Shown: positions 24,947 through 33,842, numbered from the stretch's first letter. The stretch is DNA of 64,000 nucleotides from Arthrobacter sp. CJ23 (GCF_024741795.1 NZ_CP102950.1:3844001-3908000), one strand, 5' to 3'. Notes: generated from the sequence alone by a model not told the origin. A program made the numbers and translations.

Positions 24947-24968
24947 TTCGATTCGATGAGGAGTCCCC

Positions 24969-26513
24969 ATGAACCACCCACTTCCCCCGCTCGCTCCGCC
25001 GGCGACCACCCCGGGTTCTTCCGACAAAGGGCTCAAAGCCGGCTCCATCGGGCTCGGACCCACCGTCGCCCTTGGGCTCGCCGCCGTGGCCCCCGCCTAC
25101 AGCCTCGCCGTCACCCTGGGCTTCGTGGTCCTCGCCGTGGGCGCGCACACCCCGGCAGCCTTCCTGCTGGGCTTCGTCCCGATCCTGTTCACGGCCTTCG
25201 CTTTCCGGGACCTCAACAAGGAGATGCCGGACTGCGGCGGCGTATTCGTCTGGATGACCCGCGTGTTCGGTCCCAGTGCCGGCTGGTTCCTGGGCGGATG
25301 GGTTCCCCAGATCGCCACCTTCATCGCCACGGCTGCCCTCGCACAGGTGGCAACCACCTACCTGCTGGGTTTCCTGGGCCTTGCCGCCGTGGCGGAGCAG
25401 CCCGTCCTGGTTGCCCTCATTGCCTGCGGCTTCATCTGCATCAGCGCAGTGGTCTCGGCCCGGGGAATCGAGCTTTCGGCATGGCTCCAGTACGCCCTCA
25501 TCGCCCTGCAGCTCATAGCGCTCGGCGGTTTCTGCATCGGCGCGTTCACGGCCATTGCCAGCAACAATGCCCTCGACGGCGCCGAGCCGCCCAGCCTGGA
25601 GTGGCTGAATCCCTTCGCCTTCGGCGACCTCTCCGGGCTCGTGTCCGGGGTGATCCTCTGCCTGTTCATCTACTGGGGCTGGGACGCGTTGATCGCAGTC
25701 AACGAGGAGACCAGCAACCGGAAAAGCACCCCGGGCCGGGCAGTCGTCATCACCACCAGCATCCTGCTGGTGTTCTACGTGGTGACGGCCCTGGCCGCCG
25801 TCGGCTTCGCCGGAATCGCCGGCATCACCGATCCGGAGACCGTCTCGGATGTGCTCTCCGTCCTGGGACCCCAGGCCACCGGTCCGGTCTTCGGGCAGGT
25901 CATCGTTCTGGCCATCGGGCTGTCCGCCCTGGCGGCGTTGATGACCGTCGCGGTCAGCACCCCGCGGGGCTGGCTCAGCATGGGCACGTACAAGGCCCTT
26001 CCCAAGGCGACCACAGAGATGCACCTCCTGCGCGGCACCCCCACGACGGCGATCATCTGGTGGGCCCTGCTGAGTGTGGTGGTGACAGTGGGCCTCACGG
26101 CCATCGCCGCGGACTTCATCGGCTTCGCTGTCCTCTCGATCGGGCTCCTGATCGCCGCCTACTACGCCGCAACCGCCGTCGCATGCGTGGTCTACTTCGC
26201 TCCGGAACTGCGCGGCTCCCCGGCTTCCCTGCTGATGAAGGGCGTGCTGCCCGCGGTCGGTGCGGCCATGATGATCGCGGCATTCGCGGTCAGCGCCCTG
26301 GACATGCTCTCCCCCGAGTATGTGGGGCTCTCCTGGCTGGGCATCGGAACCGTGTTCTGGATCGGCATCGGCGCCCTGGTCCTCGGCGCCATCGTCACCG
26401 TACTGCTGCGCCCCAGGTTCAAGGACTTCTTCTCGGGCCAAACCATCCCGCGTGGAAACGTCACCAACAGGGCCGAACTGGCCACCATTCTGAGCAACGA
26501 AACCGAGGCATAA
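24969..26513 (+). CDS. APC-family amino-acid/polyamine permease
   Basis: A 514-residue inner-membrane transporter with about twelve helices. Signatures: GSIGLGPTVALGLAAVAPAYSLA at helix 1, FRDLNKEMPDCGGVFVWMTRVFGPSAGW, FIYWGWDALIAVNEETSNRKSTPGRAVVITT. The MPDCGGVFVW segment fits the APC group that moves amino acids, amines or their derivatives. ATG 24969 follows GAGGAG. Its stop overlaps the start of the nitrilase gene (TAATG), and the operon is controlled by the twin palindromes just upstream. Cargo probably supplies the nitrilase-family amidase. Confidence 0.88.
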   Translation: MNHPLPPLAPPATTPGSSDKGLKAGSIGLGPTVALGLAAVAPAYSLAVTLGFVVLAVGAHTPAAFLLGFVPILFTAFAFRDLNKEMPDCGGVFVWMTRVFGPSAGWFLGGWVPQIATFIATAALAQVATTYLLGFLGLAAVAEQPVLVALIACGFICISAVVSARGIELSAWLQYALIALQLIALGGFCIGAFTAIASNNALDGAEPPSLEWLNPFAFGDLSGLVSGVILCLFIYWGWDALIAVNEETSNRKSTPGRAVVITTSILLVFYVVTALAAVGFAGIAGITDPETVSDVLSVLGPQATGPVFGQVIVLAIGLSALAALMTVAVSTPRGWLSMGTYKALPKATTEMHLLRGTPTTAIIWWALLSVVVTVGLTAIAADFIGFAVLSIGLLIAAYYAATAVACVVYFAPELRGSPASLLMKGVLPAVGAAMMIAAFAVSALDMLSPEYVGLSWLGIGTVFWIGIGALVLGAIVTVLLRPRFKDFFSGQTIPRGNVTNRAELATILSNETEA

Positions 26514-27382
26514 TGCGAGTCCTGTCCATAGCGGCCATCCAGACCAGGTCTGTTCCCTACGACGTCGAAGCCACCTGGCAGCGCTTCGCGCATCAGGCCG
26601 AATGTGCCAAGGATGCCGGGCCGGACGTGGACATCATCGTGGCGCCGGAGCTGCTGCTCTCCGCTCCGGGCGAGTTCCTCCAGCCTGATCCCGCGGCTGA
26701 TACGCGTTCTGCGGCCCCCATCCCGAGCGACCTCACCGCACGGATCTGCCAGCTGGCCCGGCGGCTGGGAGTGTGGCTCGTCCCGGGCTCCCTCCTGGAG
26801 GAAGAGAACGGGAACGTCTACAACACAGCGATCGCCGTCTCACCGGAAGGTGAGATCGTGGCGCGGTACCGGAAGCTGTTCCCCTGGCGGCCCTTTGAAA
26901 CCACCACGCCCGGCGACTCGTTCGTCACCTTCGACATCCCCGGCAAGGGCCGGGTGGGGCTCGCCATCTGCTTCGACGGCAGCTTCCCCGAAGTGTCCCG
27001 GCAACTGGCCTGGCTCGGCGCCGAGGTCATCATCCAGCCCACCCTGACCACCACCCGCGACCGGGAAATGGAAGTGGTCATGTCCCGGGCGAACGCCTTC
27101 GTCAACCAGGTCTACGTGGTGAACGTCAACGGCGCAGACCCGTGCGGCGTCGGCGAAAGCGTCATCGTGGACCCGGAGGGCACCATCATGCAGCAGGCCC
27201 GGGGCGGCGAGGAGATCCTCTACGGTGTGCTGGACCTCGACCGGGTATCGCTCGTGCGGCGCTACGGAACCTTCGGCATCAACAGGCAATGGAGCCAGCT
27301 CCACGACCAGCAAGGGCTCGTCTCCTTCCCCATGTTCGGCGGAGCCAGCTTCGTGCCGCCTGAATGGAGTTCACGGCAGTGA
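26513..27382 (+). CDS. carbon-nitrogen hydrolase (nitrilase superfamily)
   Basis: A 289-residue cytoplasmic amidase of the nitrilase superfamily. The catalytic triad is visible: Glu46 (IVAPELLLS), Lys121 (RYRKLFPW) and Cys153 (ICFDGSFPE). Further family features are NVYNTAIAVSPEG and VMSRANAFVNQVYVVNVNG. It hydrolyses a non-peptide C-N bond, releasing ammonia or an amine. The ATG overlaps the permease TAA by one base, so import and hydrolysis are translationally coupled. No ortholog assignment is certain. Confidence 0.9.
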   Translation: MRVLSIAAIQTRSVPYDVEATWQRFAHQAECAKDAGPDVDIIVAPELLLSAPGEFLQPDPAADTRSAAPIPSDLTARICQLARRLGVWLVPGSLLEEENGNVYNTAIAVSPEGEIVARYRKLFPWRPFETTTPGDSFVTFDIPGKGRVGLAICFDGSFPEVSRQLAWLGAEVIIQPTLTTTRDREMEVVMSRANAFVNQVYVVNVNGADPCGVGESVIVDPEGTIMQQARGGEEILYGVLDLDRVSLVRRYGTFGINRQWSQLHDQQGLVSFPMFGGASFVPPEWSSRQ

Positions 27383-27452
27383 GGCGGAGTCCGCCCAAGC
27401 CTGGAGGCTGACCGGCGCATCCCGTCAAAAGTCACCGCAAACAAAAAGGCCA

Positions 27453-27486
27453 GGGGACGACGGCGGCGCGCGCCGCCGTCGTCCCC
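27453..27486. terminator. bidirectional hairpin terminator
   Basis: GGGGACGACGGCGGC pairs perfectly with its complement around a GCGC loop. It lies between the convergent nitrilase and phosphoribosyltransferase-fusion genes. It is a member of the GACGACGGCGG hairpin family. Confidence 0.88.
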
Positions 27487-27497
27487 TCCCGGTTTGC

Positions 27498-29387
27498 CTA
27501 CGCAGTCTTCCCGGCGTGCCCGCCCGCTGCGATTTCCTCCAACAGTTTTGCATTGAAGGCCGGCAGGTCCCGCGGGCTGCGGCTGGTCACGAGGCCATGG
27601 TCCACCACCACTTCTTCATCGCTCCAGTTGGCGCCCGCGTTCTTCAGATCCGTCTGGAGTGTCCGGTAGGACGTAACGTTCCGGCCCCGGACCACTCCGG
27701 CATCGATGAGGAGCCAGGGGCCGTGACAGATGGCCGCCACCGGCTTGTGCTGTTCAAAGAAGCTCCGGGCAAAGGCTTGGGCGTCCTTGTCCACGCGAAG
27801 GTGGTCTGCGTTGACAACGCCACCGGGGAGCACCAGAGCGTGGAAGTCGGCGGCGTCGGCCTCCGCCGCCGTCATGTCGACGTGAAAGGTCTCGCCCTTT
27901 TCAGTGCCCCTGAAACCCTGAAGCCTTCCACTTCTGGGGGCCACGAGGGTAGGTTCTCCGCCGGCATCCTTCACGGCGTTCCATGGGCTGGTCAGCTCCA
28001 CTTGCTCCACGCCGTCGGTCAGCAGGAAAGCAACCTTCTTGCCCGCAATATTGTGCCCCGGCATGTGTCCTCCTCTTGCTTGGCCTGACAGCAGGTACAG
28101 CACAAACCAGTCCCTGGCCAGAGTCGCCGCTTCCTCCAGTGTCCCGGGTTCTTCGAACAGGTGGGTGGCTCCCTGGACGAGCTCCAGCCGGTTGGGGCAG
28201 CGCATCAGGGCCTTCGCCCGGCGGTTGAGTTCAAGAACCCTGTGATCCGCACTGCCGACAATTAAGAGCGTCGGGGCGCGGACAAGGGCAAGCCTCGCTC
28301 CGGCGAGATCCGGACGGCCTCCCCTTGAGACGACTGCACCGATCTGTGCCCCGTGTTCGGCCGCTGCCCACAACGCTGCCCCGGCCCCGGTACTCGCCCC
28401 GAAGTATCCCACGCTGCATGAGGCAGTGTCCCGCCTGCCGCCGAGCCAGGCCGTTGCCGCGGTCAGCCGGCGCGCGAGCAGTTCGATGTTGAACACGTTC
28501 GCGCGGTCGTGCTCTTCCCCGGGGCTGAGCAGGTCAAGCAGCAAGGTGCCCAGCCCTGCCCTTTGGAGCGTCGAGGCGACGAATCGGTTTCGCGGGCTGT
28601 GGCGGCCGCTGCCGCTGCCGTGGGCGAACACCACCACTCCGGCAGCAGGCACGGGAAGGTGCAGGTGTCCATGGAGCCGCAACCCATCCGATTTGATCTC
28701 CACGTCCTCATCGAGGCCAAGGTTTCCGGCCGAAGAAGATGCACGCTCCAGACGCTCGGCAGCGGCGTCGAGCAGCCACACCACTTCGTCGTCGCTGGTC
28801 GGCGAGAAGTTGCGGTAGTAGTAGCCCACAGCTGTGAGTTGCCGGGGCGTGGCAAGGCACACCACCTCGTCCGGCTCCGTCAGGCTCGTGAGCGTGTCGG
28901 CAGGGGCAACAGGAACGGCCAGGATCACTCTCGCGGCCCCCAGCTTTCGAGCGATGCCGCATGCCACCCGGGCAGTTGACCCGGTGGCGATCCCATCATC
29001 GACGACGACGGCGATGCGGCCGTGCAGATCCATGCGGGTCCGGCCCGTACGGAATCGTGCCACCCGGGCATCGAGCAGAGCCCGTTCCCGTCTTTCGACG
29101 GCCAGCAGTTCTTCCTGCTTAACCCTCATGAGTGAGAGGACATGCTTGTCAAGAACGTAAGCACCGTCTTCCCCGATGGCTCCCATCGCGAGTTCGGGCT
29201 CAACCGGTACTCCAAGCTTGCGCACCACGATCACGTCCAGCGGCGCGTCAAGGGCCGCCGCAACCTCGAACGCTACCGGAACGCCGCCCCGGGGCAGCCC
29301 CAGGACAACTGCGTCCTGGGCACGCAGATACGCCAGGCGCATCCCCAGCTGACGCCCTGCATCAGCCCTGTCCTCAAAACTGCCCAT
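27498..29387 (-). CDS. phosphoribosyltransferase / alpha-beta hydrolase / DJ-1-PfpI triple fusion
   Basis: A 629-residue protein with three domains. Residues 1-215: type I phosphoribosyltransferase (LGLPRGGVPVAFEVA, PRPP loop VVVDDGIATGSTA). Residues 225-440: dienelactone-hydrolase-like alpha/beta hydrolase (HGSGSGRHSPRN, nucleophile GYFGASTGAGAAL, acid LLIVGSADHRV, ATHLF). Residues 445-629: DJ-1/PfpI domain with the reactive cysteine in AAICHGPWLLIDAG. Phosphoribosyltransferase-hydrolase fusions are known in actinobacteria; the third domain is unusual. The third domain has its own ATG at 28064 behind AGAGGAGG, so a separate 189-residue DJ-1 protein (27498-28064) may also be made. Function is unassigned; stress response is a guess from DJ-1. 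Confidence 0.82.
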   Translation of the reverse strand: MGSFEDRADAGRQLGMRLAYLRAQDAVVLGLPRGGVPVAFEVAAALDAPLDVIVVRKLGVPVEPELAMGAIGEDGAYVLDKHVLSLMRVKQEELLAVERRERALLDARVARFRTGRTRMDLHGRIAVVVDDGIATGSTARVACGIARKLGAARVILAVPVAPADTLTSLTEPDEVVCLATPRQLTAVGYYYRNFSPTSDDEVVWLLDAAAERLERASSSAGNLGLDEDVEIKSDGLRLHGHLHLPVPAAGVVVFAHGSGSGRHSPRNRFVASTLQRAGLGTLLLDLLSPGEEHDRANVFNIELLARRLTAATAWLGGRRDTASCSVGYFGASTGAGAALWAAAEHGAQIGAVVSRGGRPDLAGARLALVRAPTLLIVGSADHRVLELNRRAKALMRCPNRLELVQGATHLFEEPGTLEEAATLARDWFVLYLLSGQARGGHMPGHNIAGKKVAFLLTDGVEQVELTSPWNAVKDAGGEPTLVAPRSGRLQGFRGTEKGETFHVDMTAAEADAADFHALVLPGGVVNADHLRVDKDAQAFARSFFEQHKPVAAICHGPWLLIDAGVVRGRNVTSYRTLQTDLKNAGANWSDEEVVVDHGLVTSRSPRDLPAFNAKLLEEIAAGGHAGKTA

Positions 29388-29557
29388 CGCCGCGACGTTC
29401 CCATCAGGACAGCGGCCGCAGGCCTGTCCAAACCAGCGAACAGCACGGAATGAACGGTTGCAGCCGCCTGTTCCAACTATCCCTCAGGAACCGGGACCAC
29501 GCGAGAGCTTTTTGGTCCATCCTGAAAGAAGAGGCCCTGCCAACGTGGAGGTGGAGC

Positions 29558-30526
29558 ATGCAGATGGCACTCCTGGGGGACGTCATGCTCGGACGCCTGG
29601 TGAACGAGCAGCTGAAAGTGGCGGATCCCGCCTATCCCTGGGGCGATACCCTCCCGGTCCTCAGGCAGGCGGACATCAGGTTCGCCAACCTCGAATGCGT
29701 CCTGGCGGACGGCGGAACACCCGTCGTGGGCAAGACCTTCCACTTCCGCTCGGACGTCAAGAACGTAGGGAGCCTGAGGTCCGCGGCGATCGATGTGGTG
29801 TCGCTGGCCAACAACCATGTGCTGGATTTCGGGGTTGATGCGCTTCGGGAGATGTTGCCGGCGCTCGATCAGCACGGGATCCTCAGGGCCGGGGCTGGGA
29901 TCGACGCTGAAGCTGCCCGGCGGCCGGCAGTCCTGCGGGTGGGCCCAACTGCGGTCGGCTTCATTGCCTTTACCGACAACGAGCCGGGCTGGGAGGCCAC
30001 CGCCCGGTCTCCCGGGATCCACTACGTGCCCGTGGATGCCGGTGACCAGCGGGTCACGGATCTGCTGGACCTGGTCCGGCGGACGAAGGGGCGCGTCCAG
30101 CTGCTGATCGTTTCGGCACATTGGGGCCCCAACTGGGGGGCCGCTGTCCCCACTGAGCATCAGGGTCTGGCGCGGGCGCTGGTAGATGCAGGGGCCGATG
30201 TGGTGTTCGGGCATTCGGCCCACATTTTCCGGGGCATCGAAATCTACAGGGACCGGCCCATTATCTATAGCGCCGGCGACTTCGTGGATGACTACGCCGT
30301 GGACCCAACAGAACGCAACGATCAGTCATTCATCTTCCTGCTGGAAACCGGCGAAAGCGCGCCCCGAAAGCTGCGCCTGCATCCGACGAATATCACCGAG
30401 TTCCAGACGCGCCTGGCTCGTCGGAACGCGTGGAAAATTGCCGGGCGGATGCAGCGGCTGTGCGAGCAGCTCGGCACGCGGAGCGTCTGGATCGAGGGCG
30501 AGAACGCGTTGGAAATCCCGATCTAA
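29558..30526 (+). CDS. CapA-family metallophosphatase-like protein
   Basis: A 322-residue protein of the CapA/PgsA family: LLGDVMLGR, FANLECVLADGG, SLANNHVLDFG, SAHWGPNWG and GHSAHIFRGIEIY supply the usual Asp/His/Asn metal ligands. CapA proteins are linked to poly-gamma-glutamate export, but this one has no signal peptide or anchor and no cap genes nearby, so a cytoplasmic phosphoesterase-like role is equally possible. ATG 29558 follows GGAGGTGG. Its stop overlaps the convergent VOC gene by four bases. Confidence 0.87.
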   Translation: MQMALLGDVMLGRLVNEQLKVADPAYPWGDTLPVLRQADIRFANLECVLADGGTPVVGKTFHFRSDVKNVGSLRSAAIDVVSLANNHVLDFGVDALREMLPALDQHGILRAGAGIDAEAARRPAVLRVGPTAVGFIAFTDNEPGWEATARSPGIHYVPVDAGDQRVTDLLDLVRRTKGRVQLLIVSAHWGPNWGAAVPTEHQGLARALVDAGADVVFGHSAHIFRGIEIYRDRPIIYSAGDFVDDYAVDPTERNDQSFIFLLETGESAPRKLRLHPTNITEFQTRLARRNAWKIAGRMQRLCEQLGTRSVWIEGENALEIPI

Positions 30527-30885
30527 GCAGGCTTTGGCGGTTCGTGGAGCCCGAACGCAGATCCCTGGTCATCCTTGCAGAGTTTGAACCGTCCGTACTG
30601 CCCCGCATTGGCCTCGTCCCCCAGCTCAGGCTCATCGACGGAGCCTCCGAGTTCCCGCACCCGGTCCAAGGCGGCGTCCAGGTCATCAACCCGGAAGAAC
30701 AGGTATGGAACGGCACCCGGATCGCCGCCATGCATACCGCCGGATATCCCTGCGGTGCCGATCATGAATCCGCCACCGCCGGAAGGGCCGGGAGAAAAAT
30801 CCCAGCCGAAGAGCGCGCCGTAGAACTCCTTGCCGCGCTGGGGGTCTTCAACACCGATCTCAAAGAATGCTGGCTCGCCGGACAT
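30523..30885 (-). CDS. VOC-family (glyoxalase/bleomycin-resistance fold) protein
   Basis: A 120-residue vicinal-oxygen-chelate protein: FFEIGVEDPQRGKEFYGALFGWDF, FFRVDDLDAALDRVRELGGSVDEP and a final GSAFGLHEPP. The pattern fits the small two-module VOC proteins often annotated as glyoxalases; enzyme activity cannot be assigned. Its stop overlaps the end of the CapA gene on the opposite strand by four bases. Confidence 0.88.
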   Translation of the reverse strand: MSGEPAFFEIGVEDPQRGKEFYGALFGWDFSPGPSGGGGFMIGTAGISGGMHGGDPGAVPYLFFRVDDLDAALDRVRELGGSVDEPELGDEANAGQYGRFKLCKDDQGSAFGLHEPPKPA

Positions 30886-30979
30886 CGTTCCTCCTGGCTC
30901 ATGGTGGGAACGGCACCACCCTAGGACCGAATGCCCCGGGGCACAATGGCCTGGCGCTTGGCCGTACCAGCCGCCGTCG

Positions 30980-31339
30980 TCAGCTCTTTTTCTTGGGCGC
31001 CTTGGGTGCCTTGGGTGGCAGCGTTGCTACGTGTTCCAGCGCGCGGGCCACCCACGGCTCGATCTTCGCGCCCGGATCCTGGACGGGCAGCCCCACGTAG
31101 CCGGCCATGGGCCGTCCGGCCGGACCGAAGGGCAGCGTCTCGCTGCTGCTCGTCAGCGCCTCGCGGTCCTCATCCGAGAGGCGCAGGCCAATGGTCGAGC
31201 CGAACAGCCCTGCGAACATGTTCCCGTTGACGAAGGCGCCCAGGTTCCCGAACATCGGCTTGATGTCGATGCCGGGCAGCCCCGCCAGCAGCGATTTGAA
31301 CTGCTCCTTGTCGGCTTCGGTGGGCTTTGCGATTTCCAT
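30980..31339 (-). CDS. TfoX N-terminal-domain protein
   Basis: A 119-residue protein with the TfoX/Sxy N-terminal domain: GIDIKPMFGNLGAFVNGNMFAGLFG, RLSDEDREAL, MAGYVGLP, plus a lysine/proline-rich tail (PKAPKAPKKK). In gamma-proteobacteria Sxy/TfoX activates competence, but small actinobacterial members are of unknown function. It stands alone, with 114 bp to the divergent NYN gene. Confidence 0.85.
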   Translation of the reverse strand: MEIAKPTEADKEQFKSLLAGLPGIDIKPMFGNLGAFVNGNMFAGLFGSTIGLRLSDEDREALTSSSETLPFGPAGRPMAGYVGLPVQDPGAKIEPWVARALEHVATLPPKAPKAPKKKS

Positions 31340-31453
31340 AGAGGTGCCTTCCGCTCGGGGCCTCCATTATCACCCGGCGGCATCACCCGTCGGCTTGGCG
31401 TGTCGCAGAAAAAAGCCTCACCACTGTGGCCCGGTTGCTGGCACACTGAGCCA

Positions 31454-32695
31454 ATGAAAGAGGCGCATTCTCCCTCCCGACGGCCAGGGCTCCGGGCCGC
31501 CATGTTTGTCGATTTCGACAACGTCTACCTGGGTCTTCAGGCCCTGGATCCCCAGGCGGCGAAGCGGTTCGCAGAAGACCCCAAGCACTGGGCTGATGCA
31601 CTGTCCGCCGGCGGGCCCGGCGAGAATTCCCGCCGGTTCCTCATCCGCAACTGCTACCTGAACCCGGTGGCGTTCTCGAAGTACCGGACTTACTGGACTC
31701 GGGCCGGTTTTCGTGTGATCGACTGCCCGTCGCTGACGCAACGCGGAAAGAGCAGCACCGACATCAACCTGGTGCTGGACGCGATGGACACACTGTCCGG
31801 CACCGCCGGCATCGACGAGTTCTTCATCGCCTCAGCCGACGCGGACTTCACCTCACTCATCCAGCGTTTCCGTGCAGCCGACAAGATGACCACGGTCATC
31901 GCCGCGGGCGCCGTGGCCTTCGCCTACCGCGAGATGGCGGACCATGTGGTGGAGTCCCACGACTTCGTGGCGATCCTCAACGGCACCACGGTGGAGCCGA
32001 TCCACGCGGTGCCGTCCGTCCAGCCCTCGCAGGCAGGGGGTGCCGTGAAGGCGAAGTCCAGGGCGAAGGCTGTGTCCGCCGCGGTCAAGGAGGTCAGCGA
32101 CTTCGTCCGGGCTGCCCCGGGCCCGGTTGTCGGGGCGATGGTGGCCCACCGTGCGCTCACGGCGGATCCGTCCCTGAAGACGGACTGGGGTGGCTTCGGC
32201 AAATTCGGGACCTGGGTGGCGCAGATCGGCAACAACGTTGAATACTCGGCAATCCGTGGCGGCTGGGTTTGGGATGCGCAGAGGTTTTCCAGCGACGATC
32301 TGCCCGCCGAAGCCGGCACCGAGTCCGGCATAGAGGAGCGGGTCGCCAGGGTCACGGATGTGCCCGCACTTTCCGCCGCCCAGTTCCGGCAGCTGTTCAT
32401 GGCCATGGCGGCCAGGCTCCGTGACCAGCCGGTCAACCGCAACGAGCTGGCGAGGCTTGTCAGGGATGACTGTGTCAGCGCAGGTCAGCCGGTGTCCCGT
32501 GGCGCCGTGAACTTTGTCATTCAAGGCCTGGGATACGTCGATTTCCAGCTGACTGACACGTCGACGGCGGAGGAGCTGGCGGCAGCCTGGACCGAGGACG
32601 TGGAGGAACTGTGCCGCGTGGCCCTGATGGAGTTCGATGACGCCGAGCGGCTGGCCTTGCGGCGCTGGGCCAGCGGCGGCTTCGTCGATGCCTGA
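31454..32695 (+). CDS. NYN-domain nuclease with OST-HTH/LOTUS-like region
   Basis: A 413-residue protein. The NYN (PIN-like) nuclease domain spans about 15-180, with acidic metal ligands in AAMFVDFDNVYLGL, SSTDINLVLDAMD and ASADADFTSLIQRF. Two OST-HTH/LOTUS-like segments follow: about 210-290 (VSDFVRAAPGPVVGAM ... WGGFGKFGTWVAQIG) and about 315-390. Related LabA/Limkain-type proteins bind or cleave RNA. ATG 31454 is used; there is a long open frame upstream without family similarity. It overlaps the MOSC gene by eight bases. Confidence 0.83.
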   Translation: MKEAHSPSRRPGLRAAMFVDFDNVYLGLQALDPQAAKRFAEDPKHWADALSAGGPGENSRRFLIRNCYLNPVAFSKYRTYWTRAGFRVIDCPSLTQRGKSSTDINLVLDAMDTLSGTAGIDEFFIASADADFTSLIQRFRAADKMTTVIAAGAVAFAYREMADHVVESHDFVAILNGTTVEPIHAVPSVQPSQAGGAVKAKSRAKAVSAAVKEVSDFVRAAPGPVVGAMVAHRALTADPSLKTDWGGFGKFGTWVAQIGNNVEYSAIRGGWVWDAQRFSSDDLPAEAGTESGIEERVARVTDVPALSAAQFRQLFMAMAARLRDQPVNRNELARLVRDDCVSAGQPVSRGAVNFVIQGLGYVDFQLTDTSTAEELAAAWTEDVEELCRVALMEFDDAERLALRRWASGGFVDA

Positions 32696-33257
32696 CTACC
32701 GCTACGAGGTGGAGGTCCTGCACCTTCTGGTGTCCCCGGCACACGCCTACTTCGGCCGCGCACGCGAGGGAGCGGCCGACGTCCCCACCACGGATGCCAA
32801 GCAAGTTGAGCTGGTGGCCGGCAAGGGCATCGTCGGCGATCGCTTCTTCGGCAAGGCCGCACATATGGATGCCGCCGTCACCGTGTTCGCGATCGAAGCG
32901 CTCGAAGCCATGGCCACCGAGCTGGGTGCGGAGCCCTTCGACCCGCTCCTGACACGGCGCAACGTGGTCCTCCGAGGGGCCGAGTTGGCTCCGCTGCTGG
33001 GGCACCAGTTCGCGCTGGAATCCGGCCGGGACGTGGTGCGACTCAAGGCCGGACGGCCTGCCCATCCCTGCGCCTGGATGGATGAGATGCTGGCCCCTGG
33101 TGCGCACAAGGCGATGCGCGGGCGGGGCGGCGTGCGCTGCCAAGTGCTTACGGACGGCATCCTGCACCGCGGCCCTGCCGTGCTGATCAGTCCCGTGCCG
33201 CTGGAACCCGGGCGTGCCGGCGAGGCCACGGTGCTGCGGGCGTCGCGGTTGCCTTAG
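32688..33257 (+). CDS. MOSC-domain protein
   Basis: A 189-residue MOSC (molybdenum cofactor sulfurase C-terminal) protein: VEVLHLLVSPAHAYFGR, GIVGDRFFG, FDPLLTRRNVVLRG and a conserved cysteine in HPCAWMDEML. MOSC domains transfer sulfur or handle molybdenum cofactor or N-hydroxylated compounds. The start lies inside the NYN gene's last codons, so translation is coupled, although no functional link is known. Confidence 0.87.
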   Translation: MPDYRYEVEVLHLLVSPAHAYFGRAREGAADVPTTDAKQVELVAGKGIVGDRFFGKAAHMDAAVTVFAIEALEAMATELGAEPFDPLLTRRNVVLRGAELAPLLGHQFALESGRDVVRLKAGRPAHPCAWMDEMLAPGAHKAMRGRGGVRCQVLTDGILHRGPAVLISPVPLEPGRAGEATVLRASRLP

Positions 33258-33288
33258 GGCTTAGAGCCCCTGAGCCAGCCTTAAGGCA
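33250..33288. terminator. cruciform-like bidirectional terminator spanning both stop codons
   Basis: TGCCTTA (33250-33256) pairs with TAAGGCA (33282-33288), enclosing a smaller GGGCT/AGCCC stem. It spans the stop codons of the convergent MOSC and DUF2199 genes, which are only 23 bp apart. Confidence 0.5.
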
Positions 33289-33778
33289 GCGAGTCGAGGA
33301 TGCTGTGCGGCCACTCGTTGGTGAGCAGGTCTTCAAGTTCCGGGGAACTGCTGCTCACGCAATAGGGAGTGTGGTCCACATTCCGCACCGCCAGGTCCAC
33401 CGGGGACCTCAGGAGGCCCCACGGTTCGATGTTGTTTGCCAGGTAGCCGGTCAGCGTCAAGTCCGCATAGTCCGGTTCCAGCCACACCGAAGCTGCCCTT
33501 TCCGCGTCGTCGGGATGGATGGCAACCCACACACCGAATTGAATCGAGTGGCCCTCCGTCAGCCGTACGGGGAGCAGGGCCCTGACGAACGGTCCGATCT
33601 CCGGGACCATCATCATGACCGAGGTATTAGGGTGCTTATGGCTGAGCCAGCTTCCCTCCGCGTGGTGCTGCTCGGGGCTTTTCAGCACTGGGTCAGGCAG
33701 TTGGAACCGAACATCACGCTCATGCGCGGCCAGCGAACGCCCGCAGGTGCTGCACCTTCGCTTCTTCAGAATCCCCAT
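33281..33778 (-). CDS. DUF2199-domain protein
   Basis: A 165-residue cytoplasmic protein matching DUF2199: a CSTCGRSLAAHERDVRFQLPDP zinc-knuckle-like start, FVRALLPVRLTEGHSIQFGVWVAI, WLEPDYADLTLTGYLANNIEPW and VRNVDHTPYCV. Function is unknown. ATG 33778 follows AAGGGGAC; the frame is open far upstream, but that part is antisense to the MFS gene. Only the N-terminal CxxC pair plus later cysteine could bind metal. Confidence 0.85.
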   Translation of the reverse strand: MGILKKRRCSTCGRSLAAHERDVRFQLPDPVLKSPEQHHAEGSWLSHKHPNTSVMMMVPEIGPFVRALLPVRLTEGHSIQFGVWVAIHPDDAERAASVWLEPDYADLTLTGYLANNIEPWGLLRSPVDLAVRNVDHTPYCVSSSSPELEDLLTNEWPHSILDSLP

Positions 33779-33842
33779 ATGTCCCCTTGCCGCGCATCTG
33801 ATGTGTGCAAGACTAGCCGCCGCAGCGCGGGCCAAGCCAGGA

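Noticed and set aside
24882..26441. 519-codon minus-strand frame opposite the amino-acid permease
   Set aside because: Low-complexity Gly/Asp/His-rich antisense reading typical of high-GC genes.
24929..26512. Upstream extension of the nitrilase frame, giving an apparent 817-residue protein
   Set aside because: The first 528 residues are an Arg/Pro-rich out-of-frame reading of the permease gene; the nitrilase begins at 26513.
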